Source: Theobroma cacao (taxonomy: Eukaryota > Streptophyta > Magnoliopsida > Malvales > Malvaceae). From it: 64,000 nt of DNA. Below, one piece after another: positions 1-11,033 of this stretch. The notes beneath the pieces were generated by a model that was not told the origin of the DNA, made no database searches, and was given only the letters and a program-made list of their open reading frames with translations. Location: assembly GCF_000208745.1 (NCBI RefSeq), contig NC_030858.1, positions 3,561,888-3,625,887 of the forward strand. The letters are read 5' to 3'. Position 1 is the first letter of the stretch. Each line of letters starts with the position of its first letter. Position numbers and translations under genes: made by a program.

Positions 1-170
1 AAGTTTTTTCTTTTGGGGGGTGGGGGATTTCTGGTTTTTTTCAAATTTTGAGGTTGAGAATTTTGACTTTGATCTTTTGTCTTATGGAGTTCCCGTTCCC
101 CACACTACTGCTACCTCCAAGTTTCCTTTTTTCATTATTATCAACTTACTAATGATATTTATTCTTATAG

Positions 171-2920
171 TGCGCCACCACCACCTCTTCAGGCGGGGAC
201 ATTTTCTCGTGGTGTAGTGACCATGCGTTGTGATTTTTCAACCTGTAGTTCTGCTCACATATCACTTTTAGTGTCTGGCAGCGCACAGACTTGTTTTAAT
301 GATCAGGCAAGTAATTTTGAGTGAGTTTATTGCCAGTGTTGTTACTTTGAGTTCATACCTTGAAACTATTGTTTTCTTGTTCCTTGTTGTTGCCTCAGCT
401 CTTGGAAAATCATATAAAGAATGAGATAATCGAGAAGAGTCAGCTAGTCCATGCACAGTCAAGTTCTGAGGAAAGCAAATTGCCTTCATCTGAGCCTCGT
501 AGATCAGCCTCAATTGCCTGTGGAGCAAGTGTGTTTGAAGTCTGCATGAAGGTTCCCACATGGGCTTCGCAGGTCTGATTTTCTCTTAACCATTTTATTC
601 TTTCTCTGAAACTTTTCTATTTCTCTATGCATGTGCTTGTATGTTTCAATTATGCCTGTTGCTGTGTAATTATGGGTATTTGTGTAAACTCTTTTAATGG
701 TTCTTTTTTTTTTTTACCATAAATTTAAGTAAAGGCATGAATAAATATTGGACGAAAAAACTTTTACTGAATTATGTTTTGAGAAATATTTATTAAGCCT
801 TTCCATGAGGTAATCCTGTTTGAGTTAGCTTTGATTTTCTTTCTTTCTTTTTCTAATCATGATCTGTTTCTCGGAATGGCTTAACAGGTTTTGAGGCAAC
901 TTGCACCGGATGTATCCTACCGCAGCTTAGTTATGCTGGGGATTGCTAGCATTCAAGGGCTGTCGGTTGCTTCTTTTGAAAAAGATGATGCCGAACGCCT
1001 GCTTTTCTTTTGTATGAGGCAGGACAAAGATCCCCTCCAGGATAGTTCTGTAATTGCCATATCTCCCAGTTGGTTGGTCCCTCCAGCACCTAGTCGTAAA
1101 AGATCAGAGCCATGTAAAGACACTAAACCTCTGAACTGTACTGGCATGGAAGGTGAAAATGGTATTGCTAGACCGAAATCAAATGTTGCTGCTATGAGGC
1201 CAATTCCTCACACTCATCGTCATAAGATTATTCCCTTTTCTGGATTTTCTGAGGCTGAGAGATATGATGGTGACCAAGGGAAGGTAAACTTGCCTGTAGT
1301 TCCTGTGAAGCAGCCTGCTCCTGTTACACATCGGAAAGCATTGTCAAGTTCTTATCAGGCCCAGCAGATTATTTCTTTAAATCCATTACCTCTTAAGAAA
1401 CATGGTTGTGGTAGAGCCCCAATACAGGTTTGCTCAGAGGTTAGTCATCTACTCATCTTCTCAGAGTTTGGGTTTTAGAATTTGCCAATATGGTGTCTGC
1501 ATGTGGAGTTTATTTACATAGTACAGAGCGGGCTTATGATCTGTTTTTCAGAAATGCAGGTGCCTATATGGATATTCTTATCTAACTTTACATTTTTTTA
1601 TCCACCATAGCTGATAGGGGCCTATGATTCCCTGGATTGGAAATGGCATAGTGTTATCCTCTGATGTTAGAATAAAACCCCATGCATGCTACAGGAATTA
1701 AGAAAAATACGTTAAATAAAGCCTATATTGCTTGTCATGCTGCAGAAGATGAGGGAAATTATACATTTATTTTTGCATTATAGTCAACCTTCTCCATTAT
1801 GTAATGATATTTGTATGTGCTAATCATTTATGCTTAATGGTTTATGTTTATGAGAGAGAAAAAAGTTTTAAAAAAATTGTAGTTTTCTTCTCTGTTATAC
1901 CTCTCTGTTGATCTGCTTTTCTTCTTTATCACTAACAAAGATAGGCGTTTGGGAGAATCTTATGACCCAACCAGAGAAGTATCTGTTGAAGCTTGCTTAA
2001 TTAAGCGTCTCTGTCAAGTTTGTTCATCTATTTTTTTTTTCACCTGTTGGTTTCTTTTCTGGCAGGAAGAATTTTTGAGAGATGTAATGCAGTTTTTGAT
2101 TCTTCGAGGACATACTCGTCTTGTTCCTCAAGGTGGGTTAGCTGAGTTTCCTGATGCCATTCTGAATGCTAAGCGACTTGACCTATTTAACTTGTACAGA
2201 GAGGTAAGGTATTCTTTGTGCTAAATATGATTGAAAATCTGGCAAAAAGTTTGTACTGAAAGATTGGACCTTACAGGTGGTATCAAGAGGGGGCTTTCAT
2301 GTTGGAAATGGCATCAATTGGAAGGGACAAGTGTTCTCAAAGATGCGCAATCACACAATGACAAATAGAATGACTGTATGTTTTCAAGTTGTTAGCCTTA
2401 TAGTTTTCCTTTGTAATAATACTTTTGTTTATGTGAAATGCATAACTTTAAAGATAGTTTACAATTTTTTGTAGAGGTTCACTAAAAATGTTAAAATCCT
2501 ATGTGTTGTTTCAACTTCTCTTTCTTTTTGATCCTTAAGTTCGTCAAATGACATTCTAGTGTTTTCCAGTTTTATATTTTTTTTGCTGATGTTGATGCTG
2601 TTCCTTTATTCTTCATAAACATAGTCCTGCTTATATTTCTTGACTGCACTGTCTGAAATTGACTTTGGCTGAAAGTTCTTCTGGCAACCATTTATCACAA
2701 ACATTTGTATTTTACGAATGTTTTTCACTTTATTATATTGTTTCATTCTATTGAGTTTTAGCTTGTTATTATGGAAAGTTTCTAATGTCTGGAAAATTGA
2801 TTCTTTTTCCAATAATTACCTAGGGAGTGGGCAACACACTGAAAAGACACTATGAGACTTACCTTTTAGAGTATGAATTGGCTCATGATGATGTAGATGG
2901 TGAATGCTGCTTGTTGTGTC

Positions 2921-2961
<41 letters not shown>

Positions 2962-3379
2962 TCATGCACTCGTGTGCGCACACGTACACATTGAATTTGC
3001 ACATGTATAGAACTGTTTGCAGTACTGACATTGGAGTTTTTGTGTGGCAACAGTAGCGCAGCAGGTGACTGGGTAAACTGTGGAATTTGTGGCGAGTGGG
3101 CTCACTTTGGCTGTGATAGGCGGCAGGGGCTTGGAGCCTTTAAGGTATATCTTCCAGAGTTTTACTTCCCGAGCGATGAATGTGAATATGCTAAAGAGAT
3201 TTGTAAATAGAAGCAGCATCAGTAACAGAGCTATATTTAATATTTTGTATCTTTTTGGATGATATTTATCTGCTGAATGGCAGGATTATGCAAAAACAGA
3301 TGGGCTCGAGTACGTTTGTCCGCACTGCAGCATCTCAAATTTCAAGAAGAAACCTCAGAAAACTGTGAATGGTTATTAA
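171..3379 (+). CDS. ARID4: ARID/PHD chromatin protein, ARID4-type, 5'-partial
   Basis: Eight exons are visible: 171-306, 399-572, 888-1439, 2066-2203, 2277-2375, 2824-2924, 3054-3144 and 3284-3379 (TAA). All joins keep frame, giving about 462 residues. The first 170 bases are intron, so the 5' end lies outside. Exons 4-6 encode an ARID DNA-binding domain (begins EEFLRDVMQFLILRGHTR; later KRHYETYLLEYE). The last three exons carry a PHD-like zinc finger with paired CxxC motifs (CCLLC, NCGICGEWAHFGC, CPHC), and the protein ends KKPQKTVNGY. The ARID plus C-terminal PHD order is that of Arabidopsis ARID4. As I recall, the ARID2/3/4 group belongs to the PEAT complex (PWWP, EPCR, ARID, TRB proteins), which acts in nuclear histone deacetylation and silencing. 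The intron 307-398 has a GC donor. Identity is secure; the complex membership is from family knowledge. Confidence 0.93.
2925..2955. repeat. CT microsatellite at a splice donor
   Basis: A run of CT dinucleotides (about 14 units) starts immediately after the CACAG exon end of ARID4 exon 6, so the donor itself reads GTCTCT. The repeat lies wholly inside the 129-base intron 2925-3053. Confidence 0.9.
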
Positions 3380-4381
3380 CAAGCTTTGACTCACATTTTA
3401 GATTCCTACACCCTCCCTTCCCCCCCTTTTCTTTTCCCAACCTAGAAATATGTCTCTTTTAGTTTAATTTTCTTTTTCTTCCTCAACATAATGCGTAAGA
3501 TAAGGCACGATATTAGGAATGTAATTATTGTATTGTATCCCCATTGTTGTTCTCATATATAGATCATGCCATTAACGAGGCCCCCAATTTTTCCCCAATA
3601 TTTTGTATTCTGCAGAACAGATATCAAGAGGAGTAACTGTAGAATATTTTCCTATTTTACTCAATTAATTTAATGAGGTAGTTTTGTCCTAGAATGAAAT
3701 GGGTGAACGTATTCCCTTTCGATTCAGTTCTCTTCTACCAATCACCTGTCCAACAATTATTTCTGCAACATTCTTTTTCTGGGGGATATCAGAACTCTCG
3801 CTTCTTTTTTGGGGCCTTTCTTCTATTCAAGCAATGTTTGTTTATTGGCGCTTAGGTAGTTCAGGTGCAGGAACTATGGTGTTCCCAACTTGAACTTCTT
3901 ATTGGGCAGGGGGATGGCTAACAAGGAGACGACACCAGGTTGGAAACACACTATCTAGGGACAATGGCAACAGATGGCGTGGTTGGGCTTGGCTAGCTCG
4001 CGGAAATTAGAGGGGAGTTTTATTAGTAAGCATGGGATTTCTGCAGCAAAGCAAAAGGTTTGTATCAACAAAGGATGAAATTTTTTTTCAATAAAACTAT
4101 TTACTGAATTTAAACCTGCTGCATGTTCTTACATTCACCAATGAGATCTGCACAATATGTACATATGTACATATTTGCAAACACAACTTCCCCACAATGC
4201 TTGTCCAGCCAAGAGACAAGGGGCAAAAAGTAAAAGCAAAACATAAAGAAAAAATAACAAATGGAGAGAACAAAAAACGAACCAAGAAAGCCTTCCAACA
4301 GTTCGACATAAATAAGTCCTATATCTACTTGGTTAATCAGAATTTGACATTTAGTGTTCAAATCTGAGGTCTGGGATTCAG
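3380..4381. other. Convergent intergenic region and 3' UTRs
   Basis: This stretch separates the ARID4 stop from the bHLH stop, which face each other. It should hold both 3' UTRs. A possible polyadenylation signal AATAAA for the + strand lies at about 4090. I see no further gene; the small reading frames here lack family features. Confidence 0.7.
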
Positions 4382-7300
4382 TTATTTGGCAGTGCACAGA
4401 GTGTTCATTTCTTCTTGTTTGAAGGACCCATTGCAACCATTGGCCACGAGGCCGCCGCTGAGCTTTCCAATCATAAAATGACCATCGGAGGACAGGTAAT
4501 GAATTCCAACACCAGGCAAGCTACCACTGCTGCTGCTGCTACTGCTGCTGCAGTTGGAGTTTTGAACAAGACCATTGCTGGTGCAGGTGTTGTGAACAAT
4601 ATCATTGTTCACTAGACCTTTGGTGAAACCAAATTTCTTCCTCTCTTCAGAAGCAGGACCCGATGATGACGACGACGATGACGACGCCTTTCCATTGGAT
4701 ATGGCGTTAGCGAGTGCAATCGGCATAAGGCAGAGACCTTTACTTTGCAGATATTGCATGGCCATTGTCACATTGGATTCCATGAGCTTCACCACTTCTT
4801 GTTCAAAAACAACTTGATCAGGAGATGCTGAAAAATCAACTCCTTGACCCGCCAACGGTGAAAGTGATAAACCATTAGATCCCTAGCATAACAGAATTCA
4901 GCAAACTGTTATTTTAAATGACTATACAACTTTCAACTTTATGATACAAATGTTCAGGAATTAAAAAAAATAATGAATATTATAAAACGGTCTCTAAGTT
5001 AATATAATCTTAACACAAAAAAGTTTGACATGGTCCAGCCCCTAAAGCCTTGTTTGCTTTGCAAGTTTACGCTTACTTTACTGTATTCGTGAAAATTTCT
5101 ATGTTTTAGTGCTACTAGAGCAGCAGCCACTCATAAGACCTATGAGCTATCCTAATAGGATCTAGTACCAAGATACTTTTGACCCACAACTAATACCAAC
5201 AAAACCTGGCAGCATTTGGGTGGGGTATGCTCACAGCTCACTTCCTTTAAGCTCTATAATAATCATCTTTTAATAGTTAAACATATGGACGTAGAAACAT
5301 CAATTTCTTGACCCCACAACAAGGGACCAACTTCGCATCAACTTAAAGAAGCAAGAATTTTGCACCTCAGCTTGACAATCAGTGATGAGAGGAACAACTG
5401 CTCCTGCTGCCCCCAGCCTGCTCATGCTTAGTACCTGCAAATAATTTTCAGAAGCACCAAGTTTACGGATGGCAATGGAAATGCTGTTAACAAATAATTT
5501 TCAGGAACAACTGCCTGTCTAACTTGGTCAAGTCAAATATATTCGTCGGGGGAAAAATAGAACTTAAAACCAAGTCAGTTTGAGCTCAACTTTATGAAGC
5601 TTGGATGTGTGATATTAGCAAAAACTTAGTCTTACCTTAACTTGGAGTTGAAGAAATTTGACATACTCTATGATTTCGTCAAGCATAGATGCCTTGTCGG
5701 TCTGCAAAGTTCCATCAAAGAATAATCATTAGTCGGTAATGTTAATGGGCAATTCAGCGTGCACTTGAGGGCAAGGATTGCATAAAGGCAAGATTTACAA
5801 GAAACTTTGATATCCTCTTTTCCACCAGAACTACAGAACAATCTTCATCTTACCTTTAAAATAAAAGCAGCCTTCATATGTTACTTGACCTCATTATGTT
5901 AATTTAGTGGCGATAAAAACTAAAGAAATTCTGCATGCAGTCTTCATATATTCTTGCCAAGACATTCTTACGTAATTTTTAACAGTAAACAAACACAAAC
6001 ACTCATCCAGAATGTTGACCGTAAAACAACCAGGACATGTAATATAAAAACAAAACCAATGTATTACAATTAGGCTGCAATGACCATTGCATAATATATC
6101 CGGAAGAGATTACCTTATTGGAATTAGGTACAAGCTCTTGCAGATTCTTCATCCTTTCAGCAATCTTCTCTCTTCGAAGCTGCAGTTGAGCAAATGATAG
6201 AACGAGCTCTAATCTCGAAAACATTTCAAGAATATGGACTAATTAGATGACCGGGAAATATTACAACTGACCCTTTCTGCAATGCTGTGTGGATCAGTAG
6301 CCTGACCTCGACGTGCTCTTACCCGAGGCTTTCCAATTCCATTGCAACCATTGTTTGGAGTAGGTGATGCACTCTGTATTAAAACTAGTAAGCTTGGTCT
6401 CTAGCAGTATATAAAAGGCTGAACAAGCAGTACTAGTAAAAATGATGAGAATTAGGGATTATGAATCAAGTCCAGAGAAAATTACGACTATTACGAGTAC
6501 CTGCAGCAGAGATGGCAAGCCAATCATAGTCTTTGTTATCTGGTGCTCGGCAGGAAAAGAAGAGTAAAGAGAATTTTGCATATCTTGTTTTCCCTGATAC
6601 GTTACGTAAGCAACAAATGAGAATTCAAAATTTAAAGTCCATTTCAAGCAATGCTGGCTTTGCTTTTCAAGCACACTTGGTAGAGCCAGAGAATCCAATT
6701 CATGGGTTCTCCACAGGCCAGTTGCATTGACTTTCATGAAGAGCAGATGTTGTTTCCTAGCACCATGCAGCTAGCAGCAGAATTAAATAATCATACAAAG
6801 TAGTCATAAGAAATTAATACCTTTGCGCTAATTGATGCGGATAAGTTCTCAGGTTGCAGAATTTTATCGATCTCAACAAACCTGTTAATATTGCCATCAT
6901 TATTTACAGTTCCATTTTCTCCTTGAAGACAAGAGCTTTCCATTCTGGTTTGTCCCATCAAAGTAGGAAGGGAAGAAACACCGTCATAAGGTTGTGGATG
7001 CCATAATTTTGGAATTGGAGAAAGAGTTTCTAAGCCTGTAAGCGATCTACGAAACTCAGAAGATTCACCTTCATTGCATATTACATGCCCTCCCTCATTA
7101 AACGATAGAGATGGGGTCAGATCACCAACAACTGAAAGATCCTTTGGCGAACCAAGGCTGAGTGAGCCAGAGGAATGAACAGCTGTATTAAATTGCAATT
7201 CCACATTTGCAAATGCCAATCTTCCATTCAGCATCTCTTTTGTGGAGTTGCTACTGCAATTCTGACCATCCATTTGTGGTTCACCTTCCCCAGACAGCAA

Positions 7301-7549
7301 ACCAAGTTCAACACCACAACCTGACTCTCCACTAGGAATTCTGTCTTGTGCAGCTAAGCACCCCATGGTGTGGTTCGAACTAATCATTCTTACAGGCGAA
7401 CTAGTTTTATCATCTTGGTATACTCCTATTGAACTAGGCAGCAGTGCATTTGGCTGATCAGGTTCACAATGGACCCAAGATGATCCTTCGTTAACATTCA
7501 CATCTGACCATGAGGAGGAAGAGAAATACTGATCAAGATAGTCATCCAT
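4382..7549 (-). CDS. bHLH transcription factor, LRL/bHLH66 clade
   Basis: Seven exons on the minus strand: 7549-6821, 6593-6501, 6373-6272, 6179-6114, 5701-5636, 5434-5366 and 4882-4382 (TAA), all in phase, giving 541 residues. Exons 3-5 encode the bHLH domain (about residues 297-350) with [36 protein letters not shown] and [18 protein letters not shown]. The basic region keeps the His-Glu-Arg residues typical of E-box/G-box binding. The following [19 protein letters not shown] and [11 protein letters not shown]...[20 protein letters not shown] segments match the LRL (ROOTHAIRLESS1-LIKE; Arabidopsis bHLH66/69/82) group. Those nuclear regulators act in root-hair and tip-growth development. The long N-terminus (243 residues, one exon) is acidic and low in structure. 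The C-terminal region has two runs of about eight serines. The group is firm; which of the three paralogues it corresponds to is not resolved. Confidence 0.93.
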
Positions 7550-7590
7550 TGTCTATGTGCAGATGACTGTTCAAAAGCTCAGAACTTCAA

Positions 7591-8561
7591 CTGCAAACTC
7601 CTCAGAATTTCACTTCCTCTTTGTTGCTGTGTATTAGGATGCAGAAACTGCGGAGCTCTTTATATACTCAAGAACTTCAATAGTTGGCCTGGAGAAGATT
7701 TTAATGAGATAACCAATAAATAATGAAGCTCTTTGCAAAGAGTAAAGCCTTAGCATTGAATAGTGTTAAGGATTCATTTGGAAAATGTACAATATATGGC
7801 GCATGGCATAGGAAAAAATGATGAAGAGAAATGTACAAAATGAATTACAACCAAAGGAACACAAAGTATAATCATGATAATTGATTAATAGGCATTAAGC
7901 TATCCACAATATTCCTATAAGAAGTTTTCGTAGTCATATAACATTCAGAAAAAACAAATCAACCAGTTGGGCTAGAGTTAGCAAAACGTACCTTCTTTTA
8001 AAAGAAAGTTTGAGACGCTAAGTTTGAGTTTATGGAGAATGTATAGATGTTACTACATAGTATCATTTACTTTATGGGATTACGAGTATAACCCAAGAAA
8101 TACACTAAAGTTAAGCACTCCATCAATTTGTTACAGTTCATTACTTTTTTTTTTTTGTTTTTACAGCAAATTTGTTCTTTTCCAACAAAACAAAAAAAAA
8201 AAGAAAGACAGCCAGTGCATTAGCTTTAAGCAAACAAAGCCTGGCGAACCTCAAAGTCAGCCATCTACCCCATCTTACATAGCTCAAGCTATCATCAGTT
8301 ACCTAGCCAAAAACAAACACTCAATTTCACACAAAAACTTCATACACAGTCATGAAACCTCTTCATATGATCATCTAAACTATATTCAACCACTTTCAGA
8401 CACCCAACTCCAACATGCAAACTGGGTTCTCAGCAAAACCCTGGTTACAACAATAAATACTCATAATTCACAACCCAACAACACACAAAAGGAACACTAT
8501 GAGTGTATATTTGAACAAAAAAAATCACCAAAAAAAAAAAATCAAAGAATAAGAGACTTAC
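7591..8561 (-). other. Probable 5' UTR intron of the bHLH gene
   Basis: On the minus strand a strong donor (TTTCTTC followed by gtaagtctc, boundary 8562/8561) and an acceptor (ttTGCAG, boundary 7591/7590) bracket 971 bases just upstream of the ATG at 7549. The leader exon upstream of 8562 would be GA-rich on the coding strand. This is inferred from splice consensus only. A TATA-like site at 7666-7658 is an alternative, closer promoter. Confidence 0.5.
7658..7666 (-). promoter_or_regulatory. TATA-like box upstream of bHLH ATG
   Basis: The minus strand reads TATATAAAG about 110 bases before the bHLH start codon, a spacing compatible with a short leader. It lies inside the proposed 5' UTR intron, so it would be an alternative promoter or chance. 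Confidence 0.35.
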
Positions 8562-8877
8562 GAAGAAAGTGAGTGTCAGCAGTAGTAAGCAGAAGCTATT
8601 ATTTTCATTTTTTCCTTCCTTTCTCTGCAGCATCCACAAAGGAGAGTGTAGCAGCTGTACTACAAGGGAGAAAGAAAAGAAGTTTAGCTTTTGACGTAGA
8701 AACCGCTCCTTTTCTTTTCTTTTATTATTTTCTCCACATTTTCGATCTCGTATCTTTATTATTTGTTTTCCTTTTATTTTGTCGTGTACGGTTGTGATTC
8801 GTCCACGTCGCCATTTATTCTGTTCGTCCCTTCCGTTACTTTCTCGCTCTCCTTCATTGCCCTTTTTCTTTTTTCCT

Positions 8878-8885
8878 TTAAATAC
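8878..8885 (-). promoter_or_regulatory. Possible distal TATA box of the bHLH gene
   Basis: The minus strand reads TATTTAAA upstream of a pyrimidine-rich (plus strand) stretch, 8690-8880. It would fit transcription starting near 8850 and the leader exon that ends at 8562. This is weak on sequence alone. Confidence 0.3.
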
Positions 8886-8899
8886 GGTAAAACGTTCCA

Positions 8900-9754
8900 T
8901 TCCCCTTTCCAATATGCCGTCACAATAGCTCATGTTGCGAGCTGCTCAATTTACGAAATTAGCCTTGAGAGAAGCCATCTCATTGCATTAATCGTGAAGA
9001 AAGCAAGGCAAAGCACATATATATTTTTTTCCAAATAGAAATTTCCATCATCCCGAAAAAGGCGGAGAGGTTAAGCTCTTTGGAATTTTAGTGGCTGGCT
9101 CTTCTAATGACGAAAATAACCTCTAAATCCCAGTAATCTATTAGCAAAATATAAGCTTAAGTTTAATTGGTTTCTTGAAAGACTCCTTTTTGTCAAATAT
9201 AGCAGACAAATGGCCAGATAAGGCTAATGGAATTTGCTGTATTTGGGACTTTGATTTTGTGTGTACGAAAACAATAGTTGAAGTGGTTGATTGCTGCTTA
9301 AGTCTAAAGCTTAAGAGGCACATCATTTCATCTTAGCTATCTTTGAATCAATTATTAATCCTTTCTTTCCATGTGTTGTTAACATCATCAATAAAAAGCC
9401 GTGTTACAAGCGTTTCACGACAAAACTAGATGTACAGCCAATGGAGAATTAATCATTTTTGGGGCAAAGCAGATGCACTGTAACAAGAAGGAAAAAGGGT
9501 TTATGATTAGTGATCCACTGAATACATTGCCATAGATATTTTGGAATTTTAAAGTGTTTGTCTGTTTCAGGCTTTGAGGGCATCGGTCTGGTTCTTTTTG
9601 CACGTGGAATAAGTGGGAAGGGCATCATAATGAACAGTTTTTGGGGCATCAAGGTGATGAAATTGCCACACTAGGAGGCTAATTCAAAAAGTTGTGGACG
9701 TTAATTCTGTAAAAAATGAGATACTTCCACGAGGCTCAAGCTCCTCTGTTTACT
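8900..9754. other. Intergenic, no gene seen
   Basis: AT-rich sequence between the bHLH promoter and a duplicated segment. Short reading frames on both strands have no recognisable domain and no supporting splice structure. Confidence 0.6.
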
Positions 9755-10760
9755 GATTCCTTGGAACTTTAAACAAGTTCTGTAATTTACAGGAGCAATT
9801 AACTCCTCTCATCCTGACTGAATAAACAGGGCTGTCGAACATTCTACATTCTTTGCTTTTCTTCTGGCTGAATGGACATAACGAATTCTGTTCTCTCTCG
9901 TGACTTATCTGTCAAGTTTTGATGTGAAATACTAAGTCCCTAAAAAAGGAATAATATTGCAGCGATAAGGATCGGCTGTGCATTGATCATGAGTCACTAT
10001 TGTATAGATCTATTTTTGGTTTTCTGTTGTCGCCAACTTCACAGAGGAGAAGCTCCAAGATGGAGGTGTTAGGCATCGAATTCCATGTAGCAATGCAACA
10101 CTAATGACAGGATGCTAGGTAGGCTTTCCTCCAGCATGATAACCTGGTTACAAGGTTAAGCTAATTATGCAATGCCTTCTTTCTTTGGCTCCTAGGATAA
10201 ACTCTGCCAGAACTCACCAGAAGTTTACCATCTTAATCCCATCATATCAAAATGGAATACTAGATTCTACATTCTTTGTTCTTTGCAAACTTGAAAAAGT
10301 TACCCCTATTTTAGGCGAGTATAGACTCCCATCATCCTGACTGAATAAACATAGCTGAAAAACATACTATATTCTTTGTATTTCTTCATGACTAAATGGA
10401 CAGTGACATATTCCATTCTCTCAAAAGACTGACTGTCAAGTTTTGATGAGATAGCAAAGTCCCTAAAAAAGCAATATACTTTAATTATATGGATTGACAA
10501 TGCATTTAGTAGTAGTCACCTCATAGAGGAGAAGCTCCAAAATCAGCTTAGGGATTAAAATCCTGGCAACTCTGAAATGCATATGACAGGATGCTATGTT
10601 GGAGATCATCAGGCATAGTAGTCAAGCTTACAAGATTAAGCAAATTAAAGAATCCCTTTTTTTTTTTGCTCCAGTCCTAGGTTAGACACTGTCAGAACTT
10701 AAAAGTGGTTTACACTCTTAATCCCTTTATAGCAATTTGGATACTAGATTCTTGATCTAA
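9755..10760. repeat. Diverged tandem duplication, two units of ~500 bp
   Basis: Copy 1 (about 9755-10275) and copy 2 (about 10276-10760) align along their length in the same orientation. Shared landmarks in the same order are CATCCTGACTGAATAAACA (9810 and 10333), CTGTCAAGTTTTGATG, AAGTCCCTAAAAAA, AGAGGAGAAGCTCCAA, ATGACAGGATGCTA and ATACTAGATTCT. The copies differ by many substitutions and small indels, so the duplication is old. Neither copy has an obvious open frame. Confidence 0.85.
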
Positions 10761-11033
10761 CAATGACCACAAAAAATTAAACCATTTTCTGAATGTGAGT
10801 GACCAAATTTGAATTAGTAATTCAGTATACCTAATATGTCCATTCCATGATTTTCATCCAATATCATGGTGTCCACTCTTTTTGAATGTTCAAAAATAAA
10901 AAAAATAAGAAAAAGAGACATCTTTCCTTATAATTAAGAAATGAAAATCGTTGTTGTATATGTCAGTCTTGCAAAATTAATAACCAAGAGAATTACTATA
11001 TAGAAGGAAGCACATAAATGCATCTGAGAAATT
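10761..11033. other. Probable 3' UTR of the RBR gene and spacer
   Basis: AT-rich sequence between the tandem duplication and the RBR stop codon. It probably holds the minus-strand 3' UTR; nothing else is seen. Confidence 0.5.

Noticed and set aside
1949..2224. Open frame running from intron sequence into the ARID exon (GESYDPTREVSVEACLIK...)
   Set aside because: The 1439 donor joins 2066 in frame and gives the expected VCSE-EEFLRDV sequence; the upstream part of this frame has no match to the family and lies in the intron.
2927..2955. Possible CRISPR-like or satellite array
   Set aside because: Simple CT microsatellite in a plant intron; no spacers.
8024..8572. 182-codon plus-strand frame
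   Set aside because: Low-complexity Asn/Lys/Gln-rich sequence inside the proposed bHLH leader intron; no domain and no splice support.
8445..8933. 162-codon minus-strand frame
   Set aside because: Composed of the GA-rich leader plus intron sequence of the bHLH gene; Phe/Leu- and Glu/Lys-rich translation with no family features.
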